Shown piece after piece: positions 11,563 through 22,634 of a stretch of DNA of 64,000 nucleotides (the stretch's first letter is position 1; each line of letters opens with the position of its first letter). The position numbers and the translations under genes were made by a program. Source of the stretch: Phallus indusiatus (taxonomy: Eukaryota; Basidiomycota; Agaricomycetes; Phallales; Phallaceae); contig JAQFWX010000018.1 of assembly GCA_027605045.1 (NCBI GenBank), positions 248,001 to 312,000 on the forward strand, written 5' to 3'. The notes below the pieces were generated by a model that searched no databases, was not told the origin of the DNA, and saw only the letters and a list, made by a program, of their open reading frames with translations.

Positions 11563-13084
11563 ATGCCTTATCCCGAAAAGCTTCCCTTACACGTCATTTG
11601 GGATGAAATCGCTTACCTGCTAGACTTCACAAGAGATCTTCTTTCGCTGGCTTTGACGTGCCACACATTCAAGGAGCTAGTCATACCCAATCATCTAGAA
11701 TATCGATATATTAATTGCGATATTCGCAGAAAAGATATCTGGCAGCTTTTAAACAGTCGGCCTCGTCTAGCCAAAGGTATCCGATCCCTTAGACTAAGAG
11801 CCGAACCGTCCGCATTAGACAAACCTCAACTACCGAGAATTCTGGATGAGTCCCCCGATCGCAATTTTTACTACGGTGTGCCGGTTGCGGACGAACATGT
11901 AGCACTATTTAGGAACTCGCTTTCCTACATGACGCTTTTAAAAGAGCTTGTTTGGAAGCACAATCACGTTCCAGCAGGCGAAGTTATCAATATCTTTCGG
12001 GTGCTAACAAGTACAAGTCATTCTCTAAAAGCATTGTCCATCAACTTCTTTTCGCTTGACAATCCACGGTTCTCCGGCAGCAGACAACAACTTGAAAATT
12101 TCGGGGTAGGAAGAAGATAAATTCCTTTTGTCCTTTCATTCATATTATTCTAATTCGAATTTTATATAGATATGGAACTTGACTTGTCTAACCAAAGTCG
12201 TAATAGTTCATGCGCCAGGACCAGCAACCATTCAAATGCTCATTCACTGTCCTGATATTGAAGATTTGTCCCTTTGGAGCCTACCGAGTTCGTTTTCACC
12301 CCAATTGTTTGTACACGCCACATGGAAAAAACTGCGCCGTTTACATATCACCACAAGTCTATTATTTAACGCATACAGTCAGGACATATCCGGAATGCTT
12401 ATCTCATTCTTCGAACGACATGTCGGACTGGAATCCTTGTTCTTCGCCATGTTAGACCTTCCGGTTCCCCTTCTTCCCTCATCTTGCCTGCCGAAACTTC
12501 GCTCAATTGCGTGGGAAGCCAATGTCGCATACCCGCTGACTGATTTTCTATCACAGGCTATCACAGCTCACTTGGTACATTGGCAATGTCCAATTGACGA
12601 AATTGATCTTGATCGCCTCCCGCAAATGGATCAGCTGGAATCGTGTCATCTCTCCGTATATGGCTATTTACCCAGATCTCTCGCAGAATTTTTAGGTCAT
12701 GCACCTAATCTAAAAAAGTTCAGTATACATCTTGAAGACCCAGAAGTGGAAGACAATGTGAGTATGTCTCATAGTTTTGTACGACAGTCAGTAATCTACA
12801 ATTTGCGACTGCAGGTCGCGAGAAAAACACTCCTTGAAGCGTTCCATCAATGCTCCAAACTTACACACGCCTTCAGCTCTATTCCACTGATGACAAAAGA
12901 CGACACAAGCTTGGTATCTATTTTGCCAAAATTGCAATTTACCGAAGTTGAAACCGATGGTGAAAACAAGTACGTGGAGCTGGAGAGAAGTGAAGAAGGA
13001 AAGTACCTCGGATATCACTGTGTAACTTTAGAAAAAGCCGGCGGAAGTCCGGAAACCTGGGGTAACTTCTTTTTACACTTATAG
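11563..13084 (+). CDS. F-box protein with leucine-rich C-terminal half
   Basis: Two exons, 11563-12105 and 12170-13084, joined in phase 0; 485 aa. Residues 5-42 form an F-box (LPLHVIWDEIAYLLDFTRD followed by LLSLALTCHTFKELVIP), the Skp1-binding motif of SCF ubiquitin ligases. The remainder has irregular leucine-rich segments such as IEDLSLWSLPSSF and LPKLRSIAWEANVAYPLTDF, with repeated 'L..L.L' spacing that suggests a degenerate LRR arc for substrate binding. Basidiomycetes carry large, fast-evolving families of this type and individual substrates are generally unknown. Nothing in the neighbourhood points to a target. Confidence 0.75.
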
Positions 13085-13263
13085 CATCTATATAAGCTTG
13101 TTTGAAGGAATTTAAAGGAATTTGAAGCGTAAAGTAAAATACAGCATATGGAGGATTACACTAGGACCTTTCACACAGAATTAAGAGCTACAGCTGCCAT
13201 GGACATTACTAATGCAGAGAGAGTGCACAAAAAAAAAGAAAGAAAGAAAAAATGAGAAGCCAG

Positions 13264-14549
13264 TTACTCTTCGTAAGAGGCGGGAGAAACTGGAGCATCG
13301 ATGCTATGTGAGTTTGGATCCCTAAGAGTTGGTGTACGAAGACTGGAAGTCATCGCAGCAACGGGGAATGGTAATTCCACTCCACGTCTGAGTGGTCGCA
13401 GTTTCCTAGCCCAACGCGGTATACTTAAAGAAAATCGGGAAGCACTTTCTTCTTCTTTGTCTTCTTCTAGCGGGGGAGCTCGTCGAAAAGAAACATCGTC
13501 GATTCGCGAGAAACGGTCTGAAGTAGCTTGTTGAGTTTGTTGACGAGAGGTATCGACGCCTGGGAAAGTTCGAGATGGGTTCTCAAAGTCGAGATGCGGG
13601 GGTATCCATGGGGATAGTCGGTTCTGGGTATTATAGCTAAGATAAGAAGGCTTGTTAGGAGCGATTTCGGTTGGGAAAGTGTGATTGATCTCTCCCGAGC
13701 GATCTTGATCCTTTGGGGGCGGTGCGGGTTTGGAAGGTAACGTCGGGAACCAGTCGTGAACAAGCGGAGTCTCGTCCCATAGGTTTTCGTTTAGTGGGAA
13801 GTGATAAAATGCGACGATCATAATGATCAAGTAATAGATGAGCACTGAAGAATCAATTTGAGCGATAAGAGACGGAAAGTAATAGATGTATACGCTTACG
13901 ATCGAAGGCAGACATCCAAGAGAGAATCAATAGTGCAACGCAGGTAGCTGGAATGAAGTATGATTATGGTTTGTTGGGCTATCAAGCCAAACAGGGAAAG
14001 ACGTACATTGAGAGCTACGACATGTGGCCGAATCATTAGCGTCAGCAGTCGTAACGATCGCTCCGACTAATGTCAACGTAAGCAAGTTAACATATTATTT
14101 GATAAATGTTTGCGCACTGATTTGGAATAGAAACAGTACTGGCAAAGCAATTGCCTCGGTCCTGTTCTTAGAGAACCTGGAGCGGGGAATACACGTCTCG
14201 GACCATATACTAAAAAAGTCTTCAGATATCGCAAGTTTGAAAAGATAACAACCACAATACCCTATCGTAATAATGGCATAGAAAATCGAACTGAGTATGA
14301 CCAGCACCGAACCAGCGGTGGCTATAGAATGCCGTGGTCAGTCGCGGTTCACGGACATACAATTGAACCTGAACTGCTACCTTTATGGCCCTGCCCCTTT
14401 GAAGTAGCAGCTATCCACGCCGCAACGGTAAGCGCAAACAAATTCACAAGAAAAAGTAGACCTGCAAGGAAATTAGCTGGAGAAAAGGCCCACTACAAGG
14501 TACCGTGCTTACAATGAAGAACCGCTCGAATACAGACGTAAATGTTCAT
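13264..14549 (-). CDS. MARVEL-like four-helix membrane protein 1
   Basis: Seven exons: 14549-14513, 14461-14381, 14321-14261, 14209-14118, 14066-14007, 13947-13900 and 13844-13264; 319 aa. Four hydrophobic helices are visible: LLFLVNLFALTVAAWIAA, SVLVILSSIFYAIITIG, AIALPVLFLFQIIGAIVTTA and VALLILSWMSAFDLLIYYLI. A Cys pair lies between helices 3 and 4 (ATCRSSQSTC), as in fungal MARVEL-domain proteins. A cytosolic tail of about 180 residues rich in Pro, Ser and Arg follows. The small exons were placed by alignment to the neighbouring paralogue at 15017-16567, whose matching exon 3 is also 92 nt; here exon 4 is 92 nt. MARVEL proteins shape or organise lipid domains, for example at eisosomes or secretory vesicles; the exact role is unknown. 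Family assignment is by topology and pattern, not by search. Confidence 0.6.
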
Positions 14550-15016
14550 GATGGTCAACTAGCAAACACCGTCAACGGCGAGGAAACAGGGATATTTAGT
14601 GAGAGACTGGAAGAGAGGAGTGTTGTCCGAATTCGATGCATGCATTTTATTGTTGTGCGGTTTAATGACCAGAGAACAATAACGAATACTAGTCGGCGGA
14701 AGCAAATTTACCGAAGGTGGATCTGAGCCCTTTTTGTCTTTGTACTTTTTGTTTATTATCTCATTATGATATATATGCCCAATCAAAAATCGCCAAAAAG
14801 AAAATACAATAAGACAGCAAGGACAAAAAAAGTACACATATTCCCTTCTTCTTCTTCATTCATTACATACATCATTCATGATCGTCACCCGCACCTCACA
14901 CAAACGTAAAGAGAATGGACGATGAAAAAAGCGAGCGTGATACAGCGTCCCGCGCGTGTTCCTTTTGTTACAACAATTCCACAAAGACGACGATCCTGCT
15001 AAGATGCTGTTCTGAA
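14550..15016. other. Intergenic region between the two tandem MARVEL-like genes
   Basis: About 470 bases, AT-rich with several short A/T runs, no coding sequence recognised. It holds the promoter of gene 1 and the 3' end of gene 2. Confidence 0.5.
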
Positions 15017-16567
15017 CTAATTTTCAGGAATGTCAAGGGGCGGTAGACGCGGACGAGGGGCGACTGATATCACTCGAGGACCTGTTAGCCGTGTCAACGA
15101 CCGTGAAGCTGGATTATCTGGCTGCTGTTGACTTGAACCACCAGCAATGAGATCTGCACTGGACCGTGATTGTCCACGCGGTGGTCGCCTTTTTGAGTGC
15201 TTGGGCCGTAATGGTTCCTGTGGATTTCTTCGCGGCCATTCTCCAGCAGGAGGCGGTGAAGGATCATCGCTGGCCCTCGGAGGATTAACGGGTGCTGCTG
15301 TGCTCTGTAGGTGGTGTGGGTAAAGTGATGGGACGATTGGGGTGTTTAGTAGGATTGGGGTGGGGGGAGTGATACCCTGATCTTCTCTACTATCATCGTT
15401 GCGGCTAGTATATTGGTAGACTTTATTCAGATAGGCAGCGACAGGGGCTGGAGGCGGAGGCAAGTCGATGGCTGGGGGTGTTGCTATCTGAGGAAGGTTG
15501 GGTATCCGGAGCGGTTCAACTCTGTAGCCTTTCGTCAATCCTATCTGTTGCGCGTACGATGTGCGTTTATTCCTCGTAGTTCTTGTAGTTCTTGTAGTTC
15601 TTGTACGAACAGGCGGAAGTACGGGAGGAGCCGTAGGCAAGAACTGGGGAATAGGGGGTGTCATGGGTGTCATCGTTTTTGGTGTCGTGAACCACTGGTA
15701 ATCTCGGACACCGCAACGCCAGATTCTGTGATTTTCTTGGGCATGATAAACGGAGGCTACTACTAGAAACAGTAGATAGGCAAGCACTGTGAATATACTA
15801 ATAAGGATCACAAAATGACAGGTGTTTGTAGGTCCATAGACATACTGAGTATCGTGTTGAGCCATGAAAATGTTAAAAGCGCCAGAGAGGACGAGCAAGC
15901 CATCTGGGACTGATCGCCTAGAAAAAAGAGAGGATAAGATAAACAGAAACTGGCAATTCAAGGGTGAATTTCAACATACCGCTGGGAAAGCAATGGATTT
16001 CGCTAGATAGAGCAATAAGGGCTGCTGCTCCGGCTATATCGTTGAAGAGATCATTGATGGTTCTCATTCAGGCACAGTGAAATTGAAAGAGATGTGCTTA
16101 CCGATATTCATGAGCCATAAAATCGCCAACCAGGATATTTCCACCAGTACACGACTAATGAACGCATTCTTCCTAACCAGTTCCGTAAATATCCTGTTGA
16201 AGCGACAGAAGTTTAATTTTGTTAAATTGGCTACGAGTTCACAGAAGCAGCACGCACACGGGGAAAATTACTACAAGTGCAAACGCTCCGGTAAAGATAA
16301 GAAAGACATCAATCTGAGCTAATGGTACGACGTCAACCAACCAAAGTGAGTAAGTTTCATATGGAATATACGAACGAAAGCTTGAAGTATGGGGCTGTAA
16401 AGCTCCTAGATTGACTGCAGCAAGAATACAGACGACTGAGCTGAAGATAATAAACAAAGCTATGGGAATCATGGTGCACAGATCAACAAAACGATCTCAA
16501 CTTGGCAAAAAAACACATGCGACGCACCAAAAGCGATATATCTGAATGTAATAAAGAGACTTGCCAT
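15017..16567 (-). CDS. MARVEL-like four-helix membrane protein 2
   Basis: Six exons: 16567-16528, 16459-16243, 16193-16102, 16033-15980, 15917-15846 and 15786-15017; 414 aa. Helices: ALFIIFSSVVCILAAVNLGA, VFLIFTGAFALVVIFPVCVL, VLVEISWLAILWLMNIAG and LALLTFSWLNTILSMLAYLL. It is a paralogue of the gene at 13264-14549: the first intron interrupts the same place before helix 1, the 92-nt exon is shared, and the junction entering helix 4 is identical (x|TG CTN). Residues from about 165 onward form a long Pro/Arg/Thr-rich tail, including an RTT repeat and PPPPAPVAAYL. The ATG at 16567 rather than 16472 was chosen because it reproduces the paralogues' first exon and phase. Likely plasma-membrane or endomembrane location; function unknown. 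Confidence 0.6.
15580..15606 (-). repeat. Three-copy 9-nt tandem repeat coding for Arg-Thr-Thr
   Basis: On the plus strand the unit is ttcttgtag, three copies with one mismatch in the last. Inside the tail of MARVEL-like protein 2 it encodes an RTTRTTRTT run. It is probably a recent slippage expansion in an unstructured tail. Confidence 0.8.
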
Positions 16568-17056
16568 GGGAATTTGCGAAACACTAATGTCGTACTAGAG
16601 GAACAACGCAACTTTCGACAGCAGCTCTGAGACCTGCTCGTTGAGAGATTGGACGATCTATCACTTGCTGAAGTAATGAAGATGCGAAGATTCTCAACAT
16701 ACGCCGGGGAACAGAGGTGGCAGCTCAGGATGTGCGCTGAGATCCGAGTGGACCTGCGTTGGGTGGGAAGCGCCTCGCGATTGGTTTACAACTCCCCTAT
16801 GATCAGACAGGTCATCACGGTATTTACACTTGTCAAGTCCGGCAGAATATAAAATATGTACTGAGATAAATTCGCAACAACATATATACAATCCGTATGT
16901 ACTGAAAAAAAAGCAAAAGAAGAGTGAACAGACAATACGAAAGTGAAACCAGCACATCAGGAACCAACAAGGAACCAAAGGAAATTTACCCCGTGGAAAA
17001 AAGATATCATCTCAGCATGTTGACACATCCCATATATGGCAATCCGCCAAGTCACA
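16568..17056. other. Intergenic region: MARVEL-like 2 promoter / PP4R1 3' side
   Basis: About 490 bases without supportable coding sequence; the half next to 16567 is expected to be the MARVEL-like 2 promoter. Confidence 0.5.
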
Positions 17057-20000
17057 TTAGCCGTTGTAGGGAATTTGAGCAGATCGGCATGGAGGGCGAG
17101 AGAACGTGGCAAATCCTGACCCAGCGGCAGCAGGAAACGAGTGTGCACGTCCCCGGTGGGAACGATAATTGCCATCGTTGTCGTCGTTTTCAGAGGGAAC
17201 AAGTCTCAGTTCCAGCTCTGCAATCGAGACTTGTAGGCACGCAACAAATTCTCGCACGTCTCGGGATGGATCTCGGCTTAGTCGCTCAATGACAAAGAGA
17301 GCGAGCGGGACTGCGGACACTTGCGCATAATATTTTTCTACAAATAAAAGAGCAATGATATGAAAAAAAATTCATTCAAATTTGTTTTAAGATGAGAAAG
17401 TAACTCTCTCACTCACCGCAAACATTGCCCATCAGTCTCGCAACACCAATCCGGACATCGATCATTTCGTCCTGGCTGAGTCGGTCAACGGTCTCCCAAA
17501 AGTCAGCTCTCTCTAATTCGCTCTCTCCACTGGCTTCATCAATCAGGGCACACAAACAGGCAACATAACTGAAAATCATCCATCACACATCGCAGAAAAA
17601 AGTCAGTAAACCAATTTACTTTTTGACCTATCTCGGATCAACTGTTACTCACGTTACTCTTCTCCGACACATTTCCGATTTAGCGAGGCTCTGAAGGTCT
17701 TCCCTCATACCTTCTTCCAAATGCGGCCAAAGCTCAAACACTTTAAGAATGCTTGCTAACTGTTATATGTGTTTTTTTTGAAACAAATTAGCATGCATTG
17801 TCAAGCATCATTAGGGATAAAAAAAAGACACTGACAGATCTGATACCGGCTTCTCTAACAGCAGCGACATTGTTTGTTAATGCTTTTCTCAGCAGAACTC
17901 TAACCGTTTCTCCTTCATTCCCAGCTAGGGCGGCCAATTCAGGCAGAACCGTCGTCAACCCTTCCTTTTCGCGCCAACCGGTAAGCCACCGTTCCCAAAG
18001 CTCAACTAAGCTACCCATAACGACTTGTCTTACTGTCTCTTCGAGCGCGGCAACGAACTGAGGTAATCCGATCAAAGCCTTCAACCTCACGACGTTATCA
18101 TCGAGATCATGCGCCATATCCTGCCAGATGTTCAGCAGGTGACTCTCAGCGATCTCGCTACCGAGGATCCGAGCCATCTCGCCGAGACTAGCTGCGATAG
18201 TGCGTCGAACACGGGGGTTGTCATGCTTTGAAAGTGCATGATAGTAGTCTGATATTTCGTGCCATCGTCCAGGACCTAGAGCAAGCGTCACGGCTGGAAA
18301 ATTGAACGAGGTAATAATTGATCGTGCAGCGTCGCGCGATAATTGTTCCCTCGTTAAATCGTTTTCAATTTCTTGACGCTTGCGGTCGTTATCATCGTCT
18401 TCGGCTGGGGGAGTCGTTGGCAACACATTTAAGGAGGAGGCGACAGGACGTTGTTCATTCGAATCTGGAGGTTTCTTTACTTTCAGTGTAAATGAGTCGT
18501 TTAATAAACCATCAATTCGCGTTGTTTCATAATCAAGTCCTTGTTCTTGTTCTGGATTCTGCTTCTTCTTCTTCTCCCCACCAATAAACAAGTTGACAAG
18601 TTCAGTAGGTACACCCTCTTCATCTTCATGAAAGGCATATATCACTTCTCCGAGGACTTCATATACGCCTGTTTTTACAACGGATGACTCGTCATTGGAT
18701 AGACCCAGTAGCGTTTGAAGGGCTAGTTCCCGCCGTTGTTGCTGGGGCAGCTTCGCCAAAATATTTGGAAGTGCGAAAACCGAAGAATGCCGGACATTCC
18801 AAATTGGGTCTCGAGACAGTAATTTAAACAAAGGCAGGAGCGATAATTGGAGTACTTCAGCGGGAACGACTTTCGCTAGCGCGCCAACAGCGAAGGCGGC
18901 TTCACGCCGAACTAGATGTAGGGCATCCTTTCCGATATACACGACTTCTTCCGCGAATGCTCGAATAGTTTCTTCTGGTAATTCGGCTAAAGGAAAACCC
19001 GTGCAGAGGAAGGAAAGAGACAAAAATAGAAAAATGAAATGAAAATTAGCAAAATGCCTTCCACATGAAAATAACCAATAAAATGGGGAGAGGCAGTGCG
19101 ACACGAGACCAATAAGACTTACCGTGCGCAGTTACTGTGGCAATTAAACTCATACTCGATAGCCGACCTATTGCTGCTCGTTCCGAATCTTGAGAATTAT
19201 CATGCCTCTCCGTTTGCTCGTCCTGTTCTGTACCAGCGGCCGAATCATCGACTGTAGCATTGATACTTTGTGTAACACTAAATTCTGGCCATGGCTCAAA
19301 AACATTTTCTGACGGAGGCGAAGTTACTGAGGTAACGACCGATCTAGGGACATCGGAAGTCGTTGCTGTTCTAGAAGAAAGCGAATCGGTCGGTATCGGA
19401 GGAGAGAGATCAAGAAGTGGGGGTGACAAAGGACCAGTGAAACTTTCAGGAATAACTTGTCCTGGAATTAACTCTAATGAGGGCGAAAAGGCAGAAGTTA
19501 GAGGCGAAGTGAAAACGGTTGGTTCAACTATTCCGACAGGCGGAGATTGCAATGAGGACGGTGTAACTTCAGGGTGTAATATGGGAGAAGGGAAGTATTC
19601 GTCGGATAACTCTAGACGGCCCATTCCAATTATGACTTGATGTATAATTTCCTCTTCTAGGATTTGCCTTTCTTTTGCGCCGAAAGGCGGAATGTCTTCA
19701 CCTTTGGCATTAGCGGCGTGTATGCGATTCAAAATATCGACGACTGTGAAGCGCGCCGGTCCTCCTATTGTTGGACTAAAATCCACGAGGAGAGAGCCCA
19801 AAACGGGGGTGAAGCTCTGAACAGAGAGCAACGGAAAGCCTTCCTGAGGCAGTCCGTGATTTGTAGACTGATTATTAGGAGATCCATCCTCCACCAATTT
19901 ACAGTTCTAATAAATAAATAAAAATATCAGTAAAAAGAGAGAAAAACAACAAATGGGGGGAAATAATAATAATGTACTTACTTCAAAAAACCACCACATT

Positions 20001-20716
20001 ATTGAGACGAGATTAGTGGCGAGAGCCTCTTTTACGGCATCTTCTGTGAAAGGAACATGAACAAGAATTGATCGCAGTTAGCAATGCGGCGGCAAAATTG
20101 ACAGACCTTCGTCTACAGCAAGAGTTAGAAGGAGAGGTAAAACATACTCTACGGCCTCTACAGGAGCCACGTCGGGAAGGAATGTATGAAGAGATCGAGC
20201 AATAAAAACTCTATATATAAAAATGTGGGCAAAAGAGCAAATCAGCGGAAAATAAATTAAGAGAATAATAGGAGAGGGGGAAGCGATTTAAAAAAAATAA
20301 CCTGTGGACTGTTTCCTTGCTAATACATAGTAAATATATCCGTTCTACTGAGCTCAAGTTTTCATCGTCCAGAGAAACACCGAGGGAAATATCATTCATC
20401 GGAGGGGAGGCATAGGAGTCCCTGGGAAATCTTGGTAGGGGGTCGTTTAAGACGGGGGAAGAGGGAGGAGGCGAGGGAGGAAGATGAGGAAGAGGAGGAC
20501 ACGGAAGAGGGGGATGAGAGTTGAGATGGTGAGGAATGGGAGTGAATATCTTCAAGTTCGGGGGCAATGAGACGGGAGGGACGGAATTTGATTCCTCCAA
20601 GTCAGAGTCACCAGGCGAGGTCACTTTCTCTGGAATGGATACTAAAATAGAATAAAGTTACAAGATATATAGGTTGGGGATGACATGAAGAATAAAATAC
20701 GACGGTACATACTCAT
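17057..20716 (-). CDS. PP4R1-like HEAT-repeat regulatory subunit of protein phosphatase 4
   Basis: Nine exons: 20716-20713, 20641-20302, 20210-20107, 20043-19982, 19906-19123, 18986-17836, 17759-17653, 17568-17417 and 17337-17057; 994 aa. The first coding exon is only ATG plus one base. A low-complexity Pro/Ser N-terminus is followed by HEAT-type helical repeats with typical signatures: VRREAAFAVGALAKVVPAEV, SRDPIWNVRHSSVFALPNIL, NPRVRRTIAASLGEMARILG and DLDDNVVRLKALIGLPQF. An acidic, lysine-rich loop (GGEKKKKQNPEQEQG onwards) breaks the array, as in animal PP4R1. Such subunits scaffold the PP4 catalytic subunit in DNA-damage and cell-cycle control. A general PP2A scaffold is the main alternative; the loop and length favour PP4R1. 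Exon 7's donor (AC|GTGAGT) was chosen to keep frame. Confidence 0.75.
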
Positions 20717-21347
20717 TGTTATTTCTGGGTATCAAGAGACATTAGAGAGGCAATTCTTGCGAGCGATGACAGTCAACTGCGACTGCGATTTGCCACTGGT
20801 TGCCTCAAGTTGTGTGCTGACAACAAAACAAACAGTCGACGCCATTTGACCGACTCCGTGAGAATGCCAGCCGTCAATCCGGCTCAGCATGATGTCATCA
20901 TCAGTTCCTGTCCCATCCTTCGATTCGTCCGAGCGAATTCTGTCTGCAACGATGAAGAAAAATGCGGGATTTCATGTCGGCGTTGGCTTGCATCTCATTC
21001 CTCACAGTCTCCGGCTAGTCAACACCCAATTCACGAGGTTTATGGGACAGAACAGACGAAGCGGGGAGTCGCTGACGGTGCCTTGCCTCTGCCCCAGAGT
21101 GACGTCACCAGCTAACTCCAGATCATCACGCGCTACCGAAAGCAAACAAATGAATGACGTCACTGCTTCAAAAGATAAAGGTAAAAGGTAGCTGTCAACA
21201 AGCGTCCACAGTCCATTAGGAGCTTCTAGACCTTCGGCTTACTTATGTACAGCAAAGTAACAAAACAAACACAAAAAGGAAAAACAAGAAAAACAGGAAA
21301 ACGATTTCAAGAAAACAATAGGGCAGCTACAAGTCCCGGGACACAAT
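20717..21347. other. Intergenic region: PP4R1 promoter / Hv1-like 3' side
   Basis: About 630 bases. Open frames of about 100 codons on the plus strand (20810-21191) have no recognisable features and are treated as chance. No motif stands out. Confidence 0.5.
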
Positions 21348-22127
21348 TTACTCATCGGCATTATCATAGCCAAGTCTCCCTTTCAGCTGCGAAATTTCGT
21401 CCCGTGCTGCCGTCAATTCTGCCGTTCGTTTTGCCAAGGACGACTTGACCTGCTCCAGTTCTTTAACTTTTTCTTCGTCAAACTCACCCATCCCAACAGC
21501 AGCTTTAAAAAAATTATATTAGTTCATCTTGTTTGCTAATTTTTTTTGTGCGTGCGTGACAAGTACCTTCTGCAGCGAACCGAATCAAACGAAACAGAAT
21601 GAGCAGCGAAGCCCATTCACGTTCCTGCCCTCTCAATACCGTCTCCAGTACAAATGTACCCACGATAATGGTCCCATCCACAAAGTGCAATAAACTTGAG
21701 AACGGACTATAGTAAACCGGTCCAAAGCCCATGCAAATGTCAAGAATTCGATCATGAAAAGGGATGCGATTCCGAGAGAGATATACGATAAAGCTTCAAC
21801 CCAAGCTGGCGGCTCTTCCACTTCCCCACATTTTTCGCCCAAGTATGTGTATGCGAGATCGATCAAAATCAGAATACTGTCAAACACGATCTGTTATCGT
21901 AATGAAAGGGAGGGCAAGTCAATACAAGAACTACGACACGTTGACAGCCTTTTCAGTTTTCAGTTGATTCTTACCAAGGCAACAATCGCCCTATGGAGTC
22001 GTTTGTTTTCCAGCTTCTCAGCCACGCGCTTTCTCAATCCTCGATCTTTGCCATTTCCTTCTTCCTCGCTCTCGACGTCATTGACGGAGGAAGGTAGTAA
22101 AGGATCACGTTCATCAGCAAAGGACAT
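21348..22127 (-). CDS. Hv1-like voltage-sensor (proton channel) protein, frame broken by one base
   Basis: Exons: 22127-21975, 21890-21567 and 21502-21348. A short acidic/basic N-terminus precedes four helices. S1 is IVFDSILILIDLAYTYL, with Asp where Hv1 has its selectivity aspartate. S2 contains SLFMIEFL (the F-x-x-E charge-transfer pattern), S3 LLHFVDGTIIVGTFVLE, and S4 LLILFRLIRFAAE. The C-terminus is a predicted coiled coil (VKELEQVKSSLAKRTAELTA), as in dimeric Hv1. Such channels let protons leave the cell on depolarisation; fungal members are known. S2 and S3 are in different frames: one base is missing near GGG at 21728-21730, so the 324-nt middle exon should be 325. S4 has two arginines, and the third canonical position is Ala. 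Family call is from memory; identity about 60% sure, voltage-sensor fold surer. Confidence 0.6.
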
Positions 22128-22634
22128 GATGGTAACGAGAACAAGGCGGGCGCGACATCAGATTTCGAGCTACTCAGCTTAAGTAGAAAAAAAGCGTCGA
22201 ATAACGATTCATTACACTTGTTTAATTATAGTTTGACTGTTTATCAACTTCTCACTATTTTATCTTTTTGAATTTGTGTCGACCCAGCTATTCAGTGCAT
22301 ATCCGAATCGCGGCCGGGCGCTTCCGACTCGCTAAGCTCAATGCTAGCTCACTATTGTTCTTTCAGTGAATGAATGATCCACAACTATGAACAAAAAAGC
22401 CGGGATTCCGTCTATGAATAGCACTGCATAATGGAGTCCAAGTCTAGTAATGGACAGGTGTTACACTACACAGTTCATATATAAAACGAGCCTTCGGTCC
22501 TAATTTGGTCCTCTTCCGCACGTACATTACCACTGGGTGGCCTCCGTTCCGTCTCATATAACACTCATACTGGCTGGCTCAGTTTTTTTTTGAAACTGTC
22601 ATAACGTAACGACTTTTCTCTCCCTCTCTCTCTC
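22128..22634. other. Divergent intergenic region: Hv1-like / MARVEL-like 3
   Basis: About 500 bases carrying both promoters. A pyrimidine-rich run (around 22617-22634) lies directly before the MARVEL-like 3 start codon, as is common at fungal transcription starts. No coding sequence seen. Confidence 0.5.

Noticed and set aside
15413..15766. Plus-strand frame of 117 codons opposite MARVEL-like gene 2
   Set aside because: It is the shadow of the Pro/Arg/Thr-rich tail on the other strand; low-complexity coding often opens the antisense frame.
19260..19640. Plus-strand frame of 126 codons rich in Gly, Glu and Ser
   Set aside because: Antisense of the Ser/Thr/Pro-rich linker of the PP4R1 gene, with no start context or family match.
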